From: Companilactobacillus farciminis KCTC 3681 = DSM 20184
GTDB taxonomy: Bacteria; Bacillota; Bacilli; Lactobacillales; Lactobacillaceae
DNA: 64,000 nucleotides
NCBI RefSeq assembly: GCF_002706745.1
Contig: NZ_CP017702.1
Span: 2,232,001-2,296,000, forward strand
Direction: 5' to 3'
Within the stretch, counting starts at the first letter, position 1. Every line of letters begins with the position of its first letter. Below the pieces are notes generated by a model. The model was not told where the DNA came from. It was given only the letters and a program-made list of their open reading frames with translations, and ran no database searches. A program made the translations under genes and the position numbers. Positions 33,902 through 45,302 of this stretch are shown piece by piece.

Positions 33902-35557
33902 CTATTTAAGTTTTGAAGAAACTCTATTTCGACGAAAAAGCCAAATAACCATTATTAAAAAGCTCATTAGGGATATCAATTTACTGATTTTTTGAATAGG
34001 AGTTTTTTGATAATCAACCCGTAAAATCCCATCGCCACTGACTTTTACTTGAGCTAATCCATTGTTAGCTTGATTCATCTTTACTGCTGAGACATTTCCA
34101 GTAGACGAATTGGACGAATATCCATAATATCCAATAATCGGTAAATCAATTTTACTATTTCTAGTGGCATTAAAATCTAGTTTTATCGATGACCCATGCT
34201 GTTGAAAATCCTTTATTTTAACGGCACCACTTTTGACCTCAGGTACGTGTTTGGTATTGCGCAACTGGGTCAAACTAGCATTTTTAGGTAAATATTCCTG
34301 ACCTGCACCGATACTGTAGACATCCAAATTATTAAAAGCAGCGTAACTATCATCTTGAGCTGGATGGTTAGTGATCAAACTGAATTCGGCTAAGAAAATC
34401 ATAACGATAGTTAAACTAATCATCGCTCCCTTTTTCCAAAAACGATTCAACCAACCTTTAGGGTCACTCGCTAAAACGACTGCAAATAAAATCGTCACCA
34501 ACATGTTAAAACGCCAAGGAAACTGAATCATATTTAAAGGCGTGTGGATGAACAATTTCCACGGAAAAATATCAGTCGTCATCAGTAACAAAATTTCCCC
34601 GATAATCGCAAAATCACGAACCACCGGTGTTGCTTTCCATACTATTACCGGAATAATTACCGCCACCAATAACATCAAGAGACCAATATTTTGTGTAAAA
34701 AGATCATTTTGCAAACTAAATTTAATTAGTTCAGGAACTTGCATGCTACCCTGGGAAACATAAATCAACGGTGCATTCGTCAATTTGAACTGAGTGTGTT
34801 TCAGCTGTTCGTACATCGGCAAAAAATAGCCTAAACTCAATAATAAGGACGATAATCCTGAATAAATCAACGTTAAAATTCTTTTTGGTTCTTTAATCAA
34901 AGTTTTGATACGAAAAACGACAACGAACAAAATAAAAATGGCAATTAATATCGGTGACAGAGCATGCGAATAAATCACGGCCGTCATTCCAATCGTTAAA
35001 TACCACCATTTGCTATTATCCGCATAAAAAATCTCATAGACGCCCAAAATAACAATTGGCAAAAATGTCAAAGTCAATACTTCACCAATATCGAAACGGC
35101 GCACCATATCAAAAATCCGATAAATCGACAAAGTATAAACAAAACTAAAGACTAAACTCTTGTCGAATTTCTTACTAGCTTTATAAAAACAACTAAATGA
35201 AATCACGAATGTCACGAAGTTTATCAAAATATAAAAACTAATAAACGCTTGAACAGTCGTCATCCCCAGCAATCTCAAAAAAGCTACTGGATAAAGCCAT
35301 AAATTAGAATAAAAGACATTGGAGATATATCCAAAGCCACCCAAAAATGACATATTAACGACGGGAAAGAAATTTCCAGCTTTGATAGCCTCGTACAAAC
35401 CTTGCATTCTCATAACGTGGAAACGACCGTCATTGCCCATTTCCAAAAAAGACCAGATATGTCCATCCAGTCCGGTCAAATAAATTGAAAGAATACTAAC
35501 TACCAAAAATAAAATCAATGTCAGTGGAAACTTATATTTCAGAAGGATTTTTTTCAT
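33902..35557 (-). CDS. GT-C-like polytopic membrane protein, paralogue B
   Basis: This 551-residue protein is collinear with the product of 32151-33854: the same loop motif (NDGRFHVMRMQGLYEAI), the same FFPVVNMSFLGGFGY segment, similar helix spacing and the same C-terminal GAGQEYLPK region. Conservation of the acidic loop in both copies suggests both are active. The genes are separated by 47 bases and probably co-transcribed. Confidence 0.72.
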   Translation of the reverse strand: MKKILLKYKFPLTLILFLVVSILSIYLTGLDGHIWSFLEMGNDGRFHVMRMQGLYEAIKAGNFFPVVNMSFLGGFGYISNVFYSNLWLYPVAFLRLLGMTTVQAFISFYILINFVTFVISFSCFYKASKKFDKSLVFSFVYTLSIYRIFDMVRRFDIGEVLTLTFLPIVILGVYEIFYADNSKWWYLTIGMTAVIYSHALSPILIAIFILFVVVFRIKTLIKEPKRILTLIYSGLSSLLLSLGYFLPMYEQLKHTQFKLTNAPLIYVSQGSMQVPELIKFSLQNDLFTQNIGLLMLLVAVIIPVIVWKATPVVRDFAIIGEILLLMTTDIFPWKLFIHTPLNMIQFPWRFNMLVTILFAVVLASDPKGWLNRFWKKGAMISLTIVMIFLAEFSLITNHPAQDDSYAAFNNLDVYSIGAGQEYLPKNASLTQLRNTKHVPEVKSGAVKIKDFQQHGSSIKLDFNATRNSKIDLPIIGYYGYSSNSSTGNVSAVKMNQANNGLAQVKVSGDGILRVDYQKTPIQKISKLISLMSFLIMVIWLFRRNRVSSKLK

Positions 35558-35570
35558 AATTTTTGCCTAA

Positions 35571-35608
35571 TAAAAAAGGGAACTCGAAGACTAAGTCCTC
35601 AAGTTCCC
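35571..35608 (-). terminator. Terminator before the GT-C genes
   Basis: GGGAACT / AGTTCCC stem, with CGAAG/CTTCG-like inner pairs and a T run reading leftward. It ends the transcript of the unknown membrane protein gene and the HAD-phosphatase gene. Confidence 0.8.
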
Positions 35609-35622
35609 TCAAATTTTGTTTT

Positions 35623-36438
35623 TTAATATTTATACTTAACAGTACTGCCCCAATCCAGAATACTGACGATAAATACCATGAAAATAATCGAAATATAACT
35701 AATAAATATTCCGTTTAGGACATTGTATAATACATCCCTGACATTGTAATCTATATTGTTTATGATCAAGTCCTGCAATGGAAAATAGGTACATCCCAAC
35801 AGCATTGCCAATAAAATTGATGTACAGATTCCCACCGTTCCTAAATGATGGAAAAATAACATATTAGAACCAACTTTAGCACGCAAACGTAACGCTAGGA
35901 TAACGAACAAGACGGCCGCAATCACCATAACGGTCTTGATCAAACGTTTAATAGTCTGGACTCGCTCAATAACGGTCTCAATCGGTCCCAAGTCATTATT
36001 GACGATTTGATTCATTATATCTTCATTACTTCTAATAACGGTGTCGATCTCACTGTCGATATTTAAGCCGTACTTATTGGCCTGATCCTTCAATTTGGTA
36101 CTGATAGTCGCCAAAATATTGCTACCAATAGTTAATTGCGAGTCATCATCATACACTTCGTCTACTGAAACATTAATAATCCTTCTGACATCTTTGTTAG
36201 TTAGGTTCACCGCTGACAAATCAGTTGAAACAGAATAACTATTGACCAATCTACCTAAACGTTGATTCGTATAGTTTCTGATCAAAGTAACATTAGTATC
36301 ACTACTAACGACTTTTTTGACATAGTTACTGTTCAAAACTGTGGACAGAGTTATCCCTAAGAAAACGATGACCATTAAACAAATTGACAATAATATCAAA
36401 GTAAAACCGTGTCTGTTGTATGACAATGACTTGCTCAT
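35623..36438 (-). CDS. Unrecognised membrane protein
   Basis: This 271-residue protein is not recognised. It has one N-terminal membrane segment (about 12-34), then an extracytoplasmic helical domain of about 130 residues (34-162) with no cysteine, followed by three membrane segments (about 167-186, 196-216, 237-263). The outline is sensor-like or chaperone-like. It begins 5 bases after the phosphatase stop, so the two share a transcript. No function is proposed. Confidence 0.7.
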   Translation of the reverse strand: MSKSLSYNRHGFTLILLSICLMVIVFLGITLSTVLNSNYVKKVVSSDTNVTLIRNYTNQRLGRLVNSYSVSTDLSAVNLTNKDVRRIINVSVDEVYDDDSQLTIGSNILATISTKLKDQANKYGLNIDSEIDTVIRSNEDIMNQIVNNDLGPIETVIERVQTIKRLIKTVMVIAAVLFVILALRLRAKVGSNMLFFHHLGTVGICTSILLAMLLGCTYFPLQDLIINNIDYNVRDVLYNVLNGIFISYISIIFMVFIVSILDWGSTVKYKY

Positions 36439-36443
36439 AATTT

Positions 36444-37106
36444 CTAATTCTCCATAGCTAGTTTAGCAATTTCTTGTGGTTTATTTACGATCCATTCTGA
36501 ATTAGCAGATTTCAATTCAGCATAATCCCCAAAGCCATAAGTTACCCCAATAGCTTTTAAATTATTTTTATGTGCCCCCACAATATCACTGCTACGATCC
36601 CCAACCATAACAAGATTCTTTGTGTCTAACTCAACTGAAGTTTTTTCAATTCCATAAGAGATAACATCCTCTTTTAAAGAACGAATCGATTCATCTTCAG
36701 CTGCCCCAAAAACATGTCGTACATATTGTTTCATATCTAGTTGATCAATAATCTTTTTCGCAAAAACCTCTGGTTTAGAAGTCGCAATGAAGATTTCTTT
36801 ATCAGCTTTCTTCAAGGACTCCATCATATCATAGATGCCATCAAAAACAGTATACTGTTCCCAGCCCTCTTCTTGATAATATTCCCTGAAAGCATTTATA
36901 CTTTGGTTAATAAAGGGATCATCCGGCGCTACGTGGTCGTACTTTTGCAAAGATGCACCGATTGTTGGACCGATGAACGTGTGCAACGTAGCGTCATCAT
37001 GTGGAACGTATCCTAAAGTATGCTCATACATGTACTTCAAGCTCTTCATAATTCCAATTTCAGAATTAATAATCGTTCCATCCAAATCAAAAAATAAATT
37101 GTTCAA
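36444..37106 (-). CDS. HAD family hydrolase, phosphoglycolate-phosphatase-like
   Basis: This 220-residue protein has HAD motif I DLDGTI (7-12), a helical cap with FIGPTIG, motif II IATSKP, motif III lysine near VFAKKIID, and motif IV VMVGDRSSDIVGA with the acidic pair. The Gph/PpaX-like pattern suggests a phosphatase acting on small phosphate esters such as phosphoglycolate or pyrophosphate. It is divergent from the P-type ATPase gene. Confidence 0.85.
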   Translation of the reverse strand: MNNLFFDLDGTIINSEIGIMKSLKYMYEHTLGYVPHDDATLHTFIGPTIGASLQKYDHVAPDDPFINQSINAFREYYQEEGWEQYTVFDGIYDMMESLKKADKEIFIATSKPEVFAKKIIDQLDMKQYVRHVFGAAEDESIRSLKEDVISYGIEKTSVELDTKNLVMVGDRSSDIVGAHKNNLKAIGVTYGFGDYAELKSANSEWIVNKPQEIAKLAMEN

Positions 37107-37193
37107 AATTTGTTCATCCTTTTATGTTAAATTTAAGTTATGTAAAGAGTATATAGCATTCAATAGAAAATAACTAACAGTCGTAGGTAGAGT

Positions 37194-39527
37194 ATGGTAA
37201 AAATCAAACAACCTCAAAAATACACCAGTCTCGACGAAGGATTAACTAATCAAGAGGTTGACTCCCGAGTACAACGGGGACTGACAAACGTTCAAATCAA
37301 AAAATTATCGCGTCCGATTCCAAAAATTTTAGCCGATAATTTATTTACTCTGTTTAACTTTTTAAATTTAGTCATTGCTATTTTAATTTTTTGGACCGGT
37401 TCCTATCGAAATCTCTTTTTCCTAGGTCCCGTGATTGCCAATATTATTATTGGAAGCTACCAGGAAATCCGTGCCAAAATTACTGTCGATAAAATTAGTT
37501 TAGTCAATTCGGCTAGTTTTAATGTTACTAGAAACTCGCAATTAGAAAAAGTCGATATTGCCGATTTAGTTGAAGACGATATCGTAACTGTCAAACGTGG
37601 CGATACTATCCCCGCTGACGGTATTATCCGCTCTTCTAATGGTCTACAAACTAATGAATCAAGTATTACCGGTGAAGCCGACACTATCAGCAAAACAACT
37701 AACGATGAAGTTTTCTCAGGTAGTTTTGTCGTTGCCGGTCAAGCTCAAATTCAATTGACGCAAGTTGGTAAGGAAAGCTTCGTTTCTAAAATTTCTTCAG
37801 CTGTCGGCAAAGAAAAGCGTTCCGTTAGTGTCTTGATGAAGATTATAAATAATATTATTAAAATTCTAACATACACTATCATCCCTATCGGTTTATTACT
37901 ATTCTTTAGAACCTATTCTCAAAACAACAACGTTGCCAAATCAATCTTAGGAACTTCCGCCTCAGTTATCGGTATGATTCCTGAAGGATTAGTTTTGTTA
38001 ACTTCCGTGGCTTTAGCTACTGGAGCTTACAACTTATCTAAACGTCGTATTTTGGTTCGTTCCTTGAGTGCCATCGAAACTTTAGCTCGTGTCGATGTCT
38101 TGTGCCTTGATAAAACAGGAACGATCACGACCGGTAAATTGACCGTCAAAAAAACTATTAGTTATCAAACTAGTGAACAAAACGTTCAGGCAATTGCTCA
38201 AAAAATCGTCGAAGCTACTCAAGAATCAAACGCAACTGCCCTGGCGGTCTCAGCTTTAAACGTCAAAGCCTTTGCAAGCGATGTGAAAGAAGTCATCCCA
38301 TTTTCATCTGAAACTAAGTATTCCGGTTTCGTTGCCAAAGACGATACGCGTTACATCATGGGTGCTCCAGAATTCATCATCAAAAACTCTAGTTCAGAAA
38401 TGACGAACACGATTCAACAAGCTGCTCAAAAAGGATTCAGAGTCATTGCCATACTAAAAGAAGCTCCAACACAAGAAGTCCTAGGCTTGTTATTGATTTC
38501 TGATGAAGTCAGAGAACAAGCTCCCGATACCTTCAACTACTTGCACAATCAAGGAATCAATCTCAAAATCATCTCCGGTGACAATCCCGTTACTGTAGCC
38601 AATGTTGCCGCCCAAGCTGGGATTGCTTCAGGAAATGACTACATCGATATGAGCCAAGTTGATGAAACAAAAGATTATCACGAATTAGTTAAATACTACA
38701 AAATTTTTGGTCGAGTTCGTCCTAGTCAAAAATCAGAATTGATCAAGGCTATGCAAGACAATGGTTTAACCGTTGGTATGACTGGCGATGGTGTCAATGA
38801 TGTTTTAGCCATGCGTCAATCTGACTGTAGCGTTGCTATTGCCGGTGAAAGTGATGCAGCCGAAGCAGCGGCGGATTTCGTCTTGTTAAATCGTAATTTC
38901 GATTCGATGATTTTCATGCTCAACGAAGGACGCCGAGTAATCAATAACGTTGAACGTGTTGCTTCACTATTCTTAATCAAAACCATTTATTCAGTAGTAT
39001 TGTCGATTCTCTTCATTATTTTGGGAACTGGCTACCCATTTGAACCTTCTCAATTAACACCAATCAACGCTTTAACTGTTGGTATTCCAACCTTCCTATT
39101 AGCTTTGGAACCCAACTATACCCCACCAGCTGGACGTTTCATGCACAATGTCATGGAAATTGCTTTACCGGCGGCTATTTGCAACATTGCATTTATCGTA
39201 GCAATTTCAATCTTGGGCAAACACTTTAACTTCTCATATGAAATTACTTCAACTTTGTCAGTCTTTACGATCGGTGTCATCGGTTTCTGCGCTTTGATTT
39301 CGATTGCCAATCCACTGTACGTTCGAAAGCAAATTATGATTGGCATCGCCTTTGTCCTTTTCATTGTTACTTTCATCTTCAGTGAAAAAGCTTTTGGTTT
39401 ACAAAGTATCTTAAACTGGCACTACACTTACTTATACATCGCAATTTTCTTAACTGCTTGGCCTTTATTCATGTTCATGCGTGAAGTTTTGGGTCGGCGT
39501 GTATTTTCAAGAATTAATTGGAAATAA
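37194..39527 (+). CDS. P-type ATPase, CtpE-like cation transporter
   Basis: This 777-residue protein has the P-type phosphorylation motif DKTGTIT with Asp306, the TGEAD actuator motif near residue 158, and TGDGVNDVLAMRQSD in the hinge. The membrane motif MIPEGLVLLTSVALA matches the CtpE group, implicated in calcium uptake in mycobacteria. About eight to ten membrane helices are visible. The ion is inferred, not shown. The ribosome site is weak (AGGTAGAG). Confidence 0.85.
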   Translation: MVKIKQPQKYTSLDEGLTNQEVDSRVQRGLTNVQIKKLSRPIPKILADNLFTLFNFLNLVIAILIFWTGSYRNLFFLGPVIANIIIGSYQEIRAKITVDKISLVNSASFNVTRNSQLEKVDIADLVEDDIVTVKRGDTIPADGIIRSSNGLQTNESSITGEADTISKTTNDEVFSGSFVVAGQAQIQLTQVGKESFVSKISSAVGKEKRSVSVLMKIINNIIKILTYTIIPIGLLLFFRTYSQNNNVAKSILGTSASVIGMIPEGLVLLTSVALATGAYNLSKRRILVRSLSAIETLARVDVLCLDKTGTITTGKLTVKKTISYQTSEQNVQAIAQKIVEATQESNATALAVSALNVKAFASDVKEVIPFSSETKYSGFVAKDDTRYIMGAPEFIIKNSSSEMTNTIQQAAQKGFRVIAILKEAPTQEVLGLLLISDEVREQAPDTFNYLHNQGINLKIISGDNPVTVANVAAQAGIASGNDYIDMSQVDETKDYHELVKYYKIFGRVRPSQKSELIKAMQDNGLTVGMTGDGVNDVLAMRQSDCSVAIAGESDAAEAAADFVLLNRNFDSMIFMLNEGRRVINNVERVASLFLIKTIYSVVLSILFIILGTGYPFEPSQLTPINALTVGIPTFLLALEPNYTPPAGRFMHNVMEIALPAAICNIAFIVAISILGKHFNFSYEITSTLSVFTIGVIGFCALISIANPLYVRKQIMIGIAFVLFIVTFIFSEKAFGLQSILNWHYTYLYIAIFLTAWPLFMFMREVLGRRVFSRINWK

Positions 39528-39548
39528 ATATAGTAGTAATATGAAAAA

Positions 39549-39590
39549 CAAATGGCATCTATTCAAAGGAATCTGAATAGATGCCATTTT
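39549..39590. terminator. Bidirectional terminator
   Basis: AAATGGCATCTATTCA / TGAATAGATGCCATTT, a 16-bp perfect stem with T tract. It ends the P-type ATPase gene and, in the other direction, the small membrane-protein genes. Confidence 0.9.
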
Positions 39591-39742
39591 TATTTAATTC
39601 GTCTCATAATTACTGCACTCAATAGTATAGCGACAACTAGTACTGCCCCAATAACTGTTTGACTGACTTTTAACATACTTAACCCAAAAACAACAATGAA
39701 GGCGACAAACCCCATGATCAAACCTTGCATACTTCTATCCAT
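39590..39742 (-). CDS. Small membrane protein, 50 residues
   Basis: I translated this by hand: MDRSMQGLIMGFVAFIVVF, then two hydrophobic segments (about 6-20 and 27-45), ending RRIK. GGGAG precedes the ATG at 39742. It lies 10 bases downstream of a similar 52-residue gene, so they form an operon. I do not recognise a family. Confidence 0.65.
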   Translation of the reverse strand: MDRSMQGLIMGFVAFIVVFGLSMLKVSQTVIGAVLVVAILLSAVIMRRIK

Positions 39743-39752
39743 AATTTACTCC

Positions 39753-39911
39753 CTACTTATCAACCTTTTTGGCAATTGCATAGATGACTAAGCCAACGAC
39801 TACGGCATAAATCAAACTCTGAACTAACATGTTCAATTTCAACGTTGAAACAATCCCGACGACCAAAGCAGCTGCCATGACTATCAGCAACATTCTAATC
39901 ATTCTACGCAT
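39753..39911 (-). CDS. Small membrane protein, 52 residues
   Basis: I translated this by hand: MRRMIRMLLIVMAAALVVGI, then a second hydrophobic segment (about 32-45), ending KKVDK. AAAGGAGG precedes the ATG at 39911, a strong site. It is the first of two tiny two-helix genes. The pair could be a membrane-stress or transporter-accessory unit, but I know of no homologue. Confidence 0.65.
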   Translation of the reverse strand: MRRMIRMLLIVMAAALVVGIVSTLKLNMLVQSLIYAVVVGLVIYAIAKKVDK

Positions 39912-40002
39912 TTTATTGCCTCCTTTTGGTTATAGTGTAACCCAGAATGTAAGCGGGAACAAAATAAAAAATACACCAACCAAAGTCAGTGTATTTTAGA
40001 AT

Positions 40003-42105
40003 TTAATTTAATGTTGCATCGCTTGCTTTAATCCATTCATCTGTAGCAACACGATACATCTTCTTACCTCTGATCGTAGCACTTCTATCAGTGTACCAAG
40101 GTGTATTAACATCCAAAGCACGGTCGATAATCAATTGTCCTTTAGTGTTATAAACTGGTGTAACGTTAGTTCCATTAGTTACAGCCACCGTTTGTAGAGG
40201 TGTGTACTTGTAAACGTCACTAGCCTTAACATATTGGTCTGTAGCGACACGATAGTATTCAGCACCATTGATAGTTATAGTCTTGTCGATGATCCAACTT
40301 GAACCTTCAGAAAGAACTACATCATCGTTTAGTTTACCGTTGCCGTCATAAATCTTGATATTTCCTTTATGTGGATAACCAGAAACGATGTTATCAACTG
40401 TTTGATCTGATTTTTGAACGTAAACTGTCGAAGTAGGTGTGTCTTTATCGATTGTGTAATTGATGTCATCAGCATTAACGAAAGCATAGCCTGTTGGAGC
40501 CTTCAAAACAATCTTCGATTCGTTAGCACCCTTACCTGATTGTGTACCGACTTCTTCGCCAGTATCTTGATCAACGTAGGAGACGTTATAAGGCGTGTCA
40601 GCAGCTACAACATACTTCGTTACCTTTTGGTCATTCTTCAAAAGAATAAAGCCGTGATCAATAACAGATGCTAAAGCATAGCCATCAGGTGCTGTAACAC
40701 CAACATAACTACCGAAATTACCACTACCTTGAGATTCTGTTCCAACAACTTTACCTGTTGTCTTGTCTCTGAAGGTTACGGTGTAGTTTAAGGAATTGGA
40801 ATCTGCTTTTGGCGTTACGTAGATGTTCTTATTTGGAGTTAGAGCATTCAATTTTTGAAGTATATCAGATTGATTGACTAACTTGTAATTTTCTGGAATC
40901 TTTGTAAGAACAGTTGGTTCACCTTGGATACCGTTAAGAGTCTCACTGCCAACCGAGTTTCCAGTTGTAATATCTATATAATTTACATTAGTATCTGCAC
41001 TCTTAGTTACATAGTATGTCTGATTACCATTTTTTACTTCATAGTCAGTAGATATTGCGGCCAATGTATATCCTTCAGGTAGAGTATCTTGAATCTGAGC
41101 CACCGTCATATTCCCTGTAACTGGAGTGGTAAAGACAGTTTTACCTGATCCTAGAATTTTGAAAGTCAATATTGAGCTAGGAGTTGCGGGATTTTCAGGA
41201 TCTGTTGGAATAGCAAAATTATCTTTTACAAAAGTAATCGATTTATTTGTCGCATTGGATATTACATCGTTACCAACAGCATCAATCGCTGTAGCCGTTG
41301 CCGTAGTTTTACCAGTATTATCTGTTGTAAAACTAACCAAATAATAGTCATTAGGATTTTCACTATCACTTACTACAACGTTAGTATCTGTAGTTGTAAT
41401 GTTATCCCAATTAGGTTCTGTATAAGTATTAATTGTTCTTGTGGCTGAAATACCACTAATATAATTATCCTTTGGTGTGAAAGTCACTGATTTATTACCA
41501 TCGTCCATGGTTCCAGATACCGAAGTACTATTTGCCTTACCATTAGCGTCTGCACCATTGGAACTAATAGCCTTAACATCAGAATTATCAGTAGCAGCTT
41601 TTTGAATTGCGTCGTTTCCATCATCTGCTTTAAAATTCATAACTTGGCTATTATTAGTAAAGGAAACAATTGGTTTAGCAAAGTTATATTCTACTGTAAC
41701 AGTCTTAGTAACACCATCAAGCGTGTATTTAACTGTCTGAGGGAATCCATTTTTATCTCTAGTGCCTGAAGTCATAGGAACTAATTGCTCATTACCATCA
41801 ACTACGTTTAGTTCCCCTTGCAAGACATTGTCAAATTGAGTATCAGTCTTTTGACCAAAGATTGGCGCAACTTGCATAGTTTGACCATCTTCTAAATCAG
41901 AAAACTTCATTTGAGAGTTCACGTTGCTAGCGGTAGAACTTGAATTCAATAACTCGTTGATAACTTGGATCACGTTGTTAGCGATTTCAGTTTTGTCAAC
42001 GCTTAATGCTTTGTTAGAACTAGCTTGTGCAACTGTTGTATTTGCCCCTAAAATAGTGCTCGACAACAAAATACCAGTCAAAGCTATCATTTTTATTTTT
42101 CTCAT
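40003..42105 (-). CDS. Secreted surface protein with MucBP-like repeats and C-terminal SLAP domains
   Basis: This 700-residue protein has a signal peptide (residues 1-29, ending NTTVAQASS), a leading domain of unknown fold, three repeats of about 65 residues of the VNYIDITTGNSVGSETLNG / DQDTGEEVGTQSGKG type (about 370-570) resembling MucBP modules, and two SLAP-type repeats at the C terminus (VVLSEGSSWIIDKTITING.. and ..VNTPWYTDRSATIRGKKMYRVA..). SLAP domains attach proteins non-covalently to the wall; no LPXTG is present. A role in adhesion is likely. It has its own gene with a strong signal sequence. Confidence 0.8.
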   Translation of the reverse strand: MRKIKMIALTGILLSSTILGANTTVAQASSNKALSVDKTEIANNVIQVINELLNSSSTASNVNSQMKFSDLEDGQTMQVAPIFGQKTDTQFDNVLQGELNVVDGNEQLVPMTSGTRDKNGFPQTVKYTLDGVTKTVTVEYNFAKPIVSFTNNSQVMNFKADDGNDAIQKAATDNSDVKAISSNGADANGKANSTSVSGTMDDGNKSVTFTPKDNYISGISATRTINTYTEPNWDNITTTDTNVVVSDSENPNDYYLVSFTTDNTGKTTATATAIDAVGNDVISNATNKSITFVKDNFAIPTDPENPATPSSILTFKILGSGKTVFTTPVTGNMTVAQIQDTLPEGYTLAAISTDYEVKNGNQTYYVTKSADTNVNYIDITTGNSVGSETLNGIQGEPTVLTKIPENYKLVNQSDILQKLNALTPNKNIYVTPKADSNSLNYTVTFRDKTTGKVVGTESQGSGNFGSYVGVTAPDGYALASVIDHGFILLKNDQKVTKYVVAADTPYNVSYVDQDTGEEVGTQSGKGANESKIVLKAPTGYAFVNADDINYTIDKDTPTSTVYVQKSDQTVDNIVSGYPHKGNIKIYDGNGKLNDDVVLSEGSSWIIDKTITINGAEYYRVATDQYVKASDVYKYTPLQTVAVTNGTNVTPVYNTKGQLIIDRALDVNTPWYTDRSATIRGKKMYRVATDEWIKASDATLN

Positions 42106-42252
42106 AGCATATATCTCCCTGATAAATTATGTATATCTAGACACCTTTATCATATCAAGAAACAACAAAAAAAGAAGGCAAAAATACCTTCTTTTTTAAG
42201 AAAAATTTAAATAAAAGTTAATATTTGTAAAACGGTTACTTTTTTCGAACAA

Positions 42253-43272
42253 TTATGCCAGTAAATTCTTAATTACAGGAATTTTTCTGATAATGTAAAT
42301 CATAATTATTGAAAATACTAACGTAGCTAAAAAGATAACTGGATAGTTATTAGGACTAATGAATTTACCAACAAAATTGATAATCAATCCATGAGACAAA
42401 TAAATTCCATACGTCAATGGTGCAACAAATTCTATCGACTTCGTAAACCAATTTGAATACTTACCTTCAAACGACTTAAAGCACATGAACAACATGACGG
42501 CAATCACTGGTGTGCTCAATGAAGAAGCAATATTCAAGAAAGCCCATGGACTTTGTGCCGGAATAAATCTCACTGCCACTTTAATCACGAATAAAAGAGC
42601 AATGATACTTACATACTTAGGTAAATTGAATTTCAACTTAGTGTCGTGGGTCAATAAGTAACCCATAACGAAATACCCTAGATAAGATGACAAGATAATC
42701 TTAGCCATGCTGTACAAACTAAATGCATTACCAATTGCTGGTGGCGTAAATTGACCGATTGCTGGCAAAATAATGTCGCCAATCATCCACAACAATAGCA
42801 GATAATTCAACAAGCTCTTATTCATATGATCCACTAATAGCTTGATGAATGGTGAAATTAAATACAACCCAAACAATGAATAAATAAACCAATAAGCCAT
42901 CAAAACTGGTTGATGAAAAATCAAAGAAACTGTTACTAAGAATTGGTGAATATTAAAAACCCCATCGATCTTGCTTACTGGATAAGCACTGATGATCGAC
43001 CAAACGATGAATGGTATGATAACTCTTTTCAAACGATGCTTGAATAGATATCCTACATTCGTCGTTTTTTTACTATTTAAAATAGTTGCCCCACTTATCA
43101 TGAAAAACATTGGCACAGCTACTTCGGTAATCCCTACTAAAACATTTGTCACTGACCATGAAAAAGAATGATCTGGCGTTGCGATTCTGACTGAACAGGC
43201 ATGTGCCAAAACAACCAAAATCATAGCCACGACGCGAATAACATCAATATAAATAACACGTTTTGACTTCAT
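42253..43272 (-). CDS. Acyltransferase 3 family membrane protein
   Basis: This 339-residue protein has ten hydrophobic segments and the N-terminal YIDVIRVVAMILVVLAHA motif with the catalytic histidine. The OafA/WecH family transfers acetyl or other acyl groups to surface sugars or polymers. It is a single gene; the substrate is unknown. Confidence 0.82.
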   Translation of the reverse strand: MKSKRVIYIDVIRVVAMILVVLAHACSVRIATPDHSFSWSVTNVLVGITEVAVPMFFMISGATILNSKKTTNVGYLFKHRLKRVIIPFIVWSIISAYPVSKIDGVFNIHQFLVTVSLIFHQPVLMAYWFIYSLFGLYLISPFIKLLVDHMNKSLLNYLLLLWMIGDIILPAIGQFTPPAIGNAFSLYSMAKIILSSYLGYFVMGYLLTHDTKLKFNLPKYVSIIALLFVIKVAVRFIPAQSPWAFLNIASSLSTPVIAVMLFMCFKSFEGKYSNWFTKSIEFVAPLTYGIYLSHGLIINFVGKFISPNNYPVIFLATLVFSIIMIYIIRKIPVIKNLLA

Positions 43273-43342
43273 ATTTTTCCCCCTAAATCAACAAGAAATA
43301 TATTATCATATTTCTTCCTACATTAAAGAAAAAATTATGGAC

Positions 43343-43380
43343 AAAAAAAGACAAAATTGTCTTTAAAAGCAATTTTGTCT
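43343..43380 (-). terminator. Terminator of the 65-residue protein gene
   Basis: GACAAAATTG / CAATTTTGTC stem with a T run reading leftward. Confidence 0.8.
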
Positions 43381-43399
43381 ATATTTATTTATTCATTTT

Positions 43400-43597
43400 T
43401 TACAACCAACGCTTATGATGTCGCATGAATATTTCGTGATTCTTCTCCATACCACCTAAATAAACTATCGACAGCACTACCACCGCAAACAATGCTAGGA
43501 GTGCGTTTGGTTGATTAAAGAAGTACAAAACTATTGCTAGTCCGATTAATATTAGGATCGATACTCTAAGCGAAAACCTCGGTACTTTGTCTTTCAT
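43400..43597 (-). CDS. Small membrane protein, 65 residues
   Basis: This 65-residue protein has two hydrophobic segments (about 10-27 and 30-47) and a basic, histidine-rich C terminus (EKNHEIFMRHHKRWL). AAAGAGG lies upstream of the ATG and a terminator follows, which supports a real gene. No family is recognised. Confidence 0.65.
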   Translation of the reverse strand: MKDKVPRFSLRVSILILIGLAIVLYFFNQPNALLALFAVVVLSIVYLGGMEKNHEIFMRHHKRWL

Positions 43598-43671
43598 AAA
43601 ATTATTACCTCTTTGCTTTGAGATTTCACCTACATTATGGAAGATTTTTTAACAACGTGCAATTCAGATGC

Positions 43672-45138
<1,467 letters not shown>

Positions 45139-45155
45139 CTATCAATATATTATTA

Positions 45156-45169
45156 TGGTAACGTTTTCT
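45156..45169. promoter_or_regulatory. Candidate catabolite-responsive element (cre)
   Basis: AGAAAACGTTACCA on the minus strand matches most of the cre consensus (TGWAANCGNTNWCA, about 12 of 14 positions). It lies 33 bases before the phospho-beta-glucosidase start, which suits CcpA repression by glucose. Confidence 0.5.
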
Positions 45170-45220
45170 TTAGATTGAAAACAAGTTTATTTCAAATCGA
45201 TTAAACATTAGAATTGTATT

Positions 45221-45260
45221 TATATCGAAATTCAATATATTCATATTGTTTATCGATATA
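45221..45260. promoter_or_regulatory. Inverted repeat, possible operator of the DUF2975/Xre pair
   Basis: TATATCGA at 45221-45228 and TCGATATA at 45253-45260 are perfectly inverted, 24 bases apart, within the promoter region of the DUF2975 gene. Confidence 0.45.
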
Positions 45261-45302
45261 AAATGAGCTAAAATATCCTTAATCACAAAGGAGATTTCGA
45301 TT

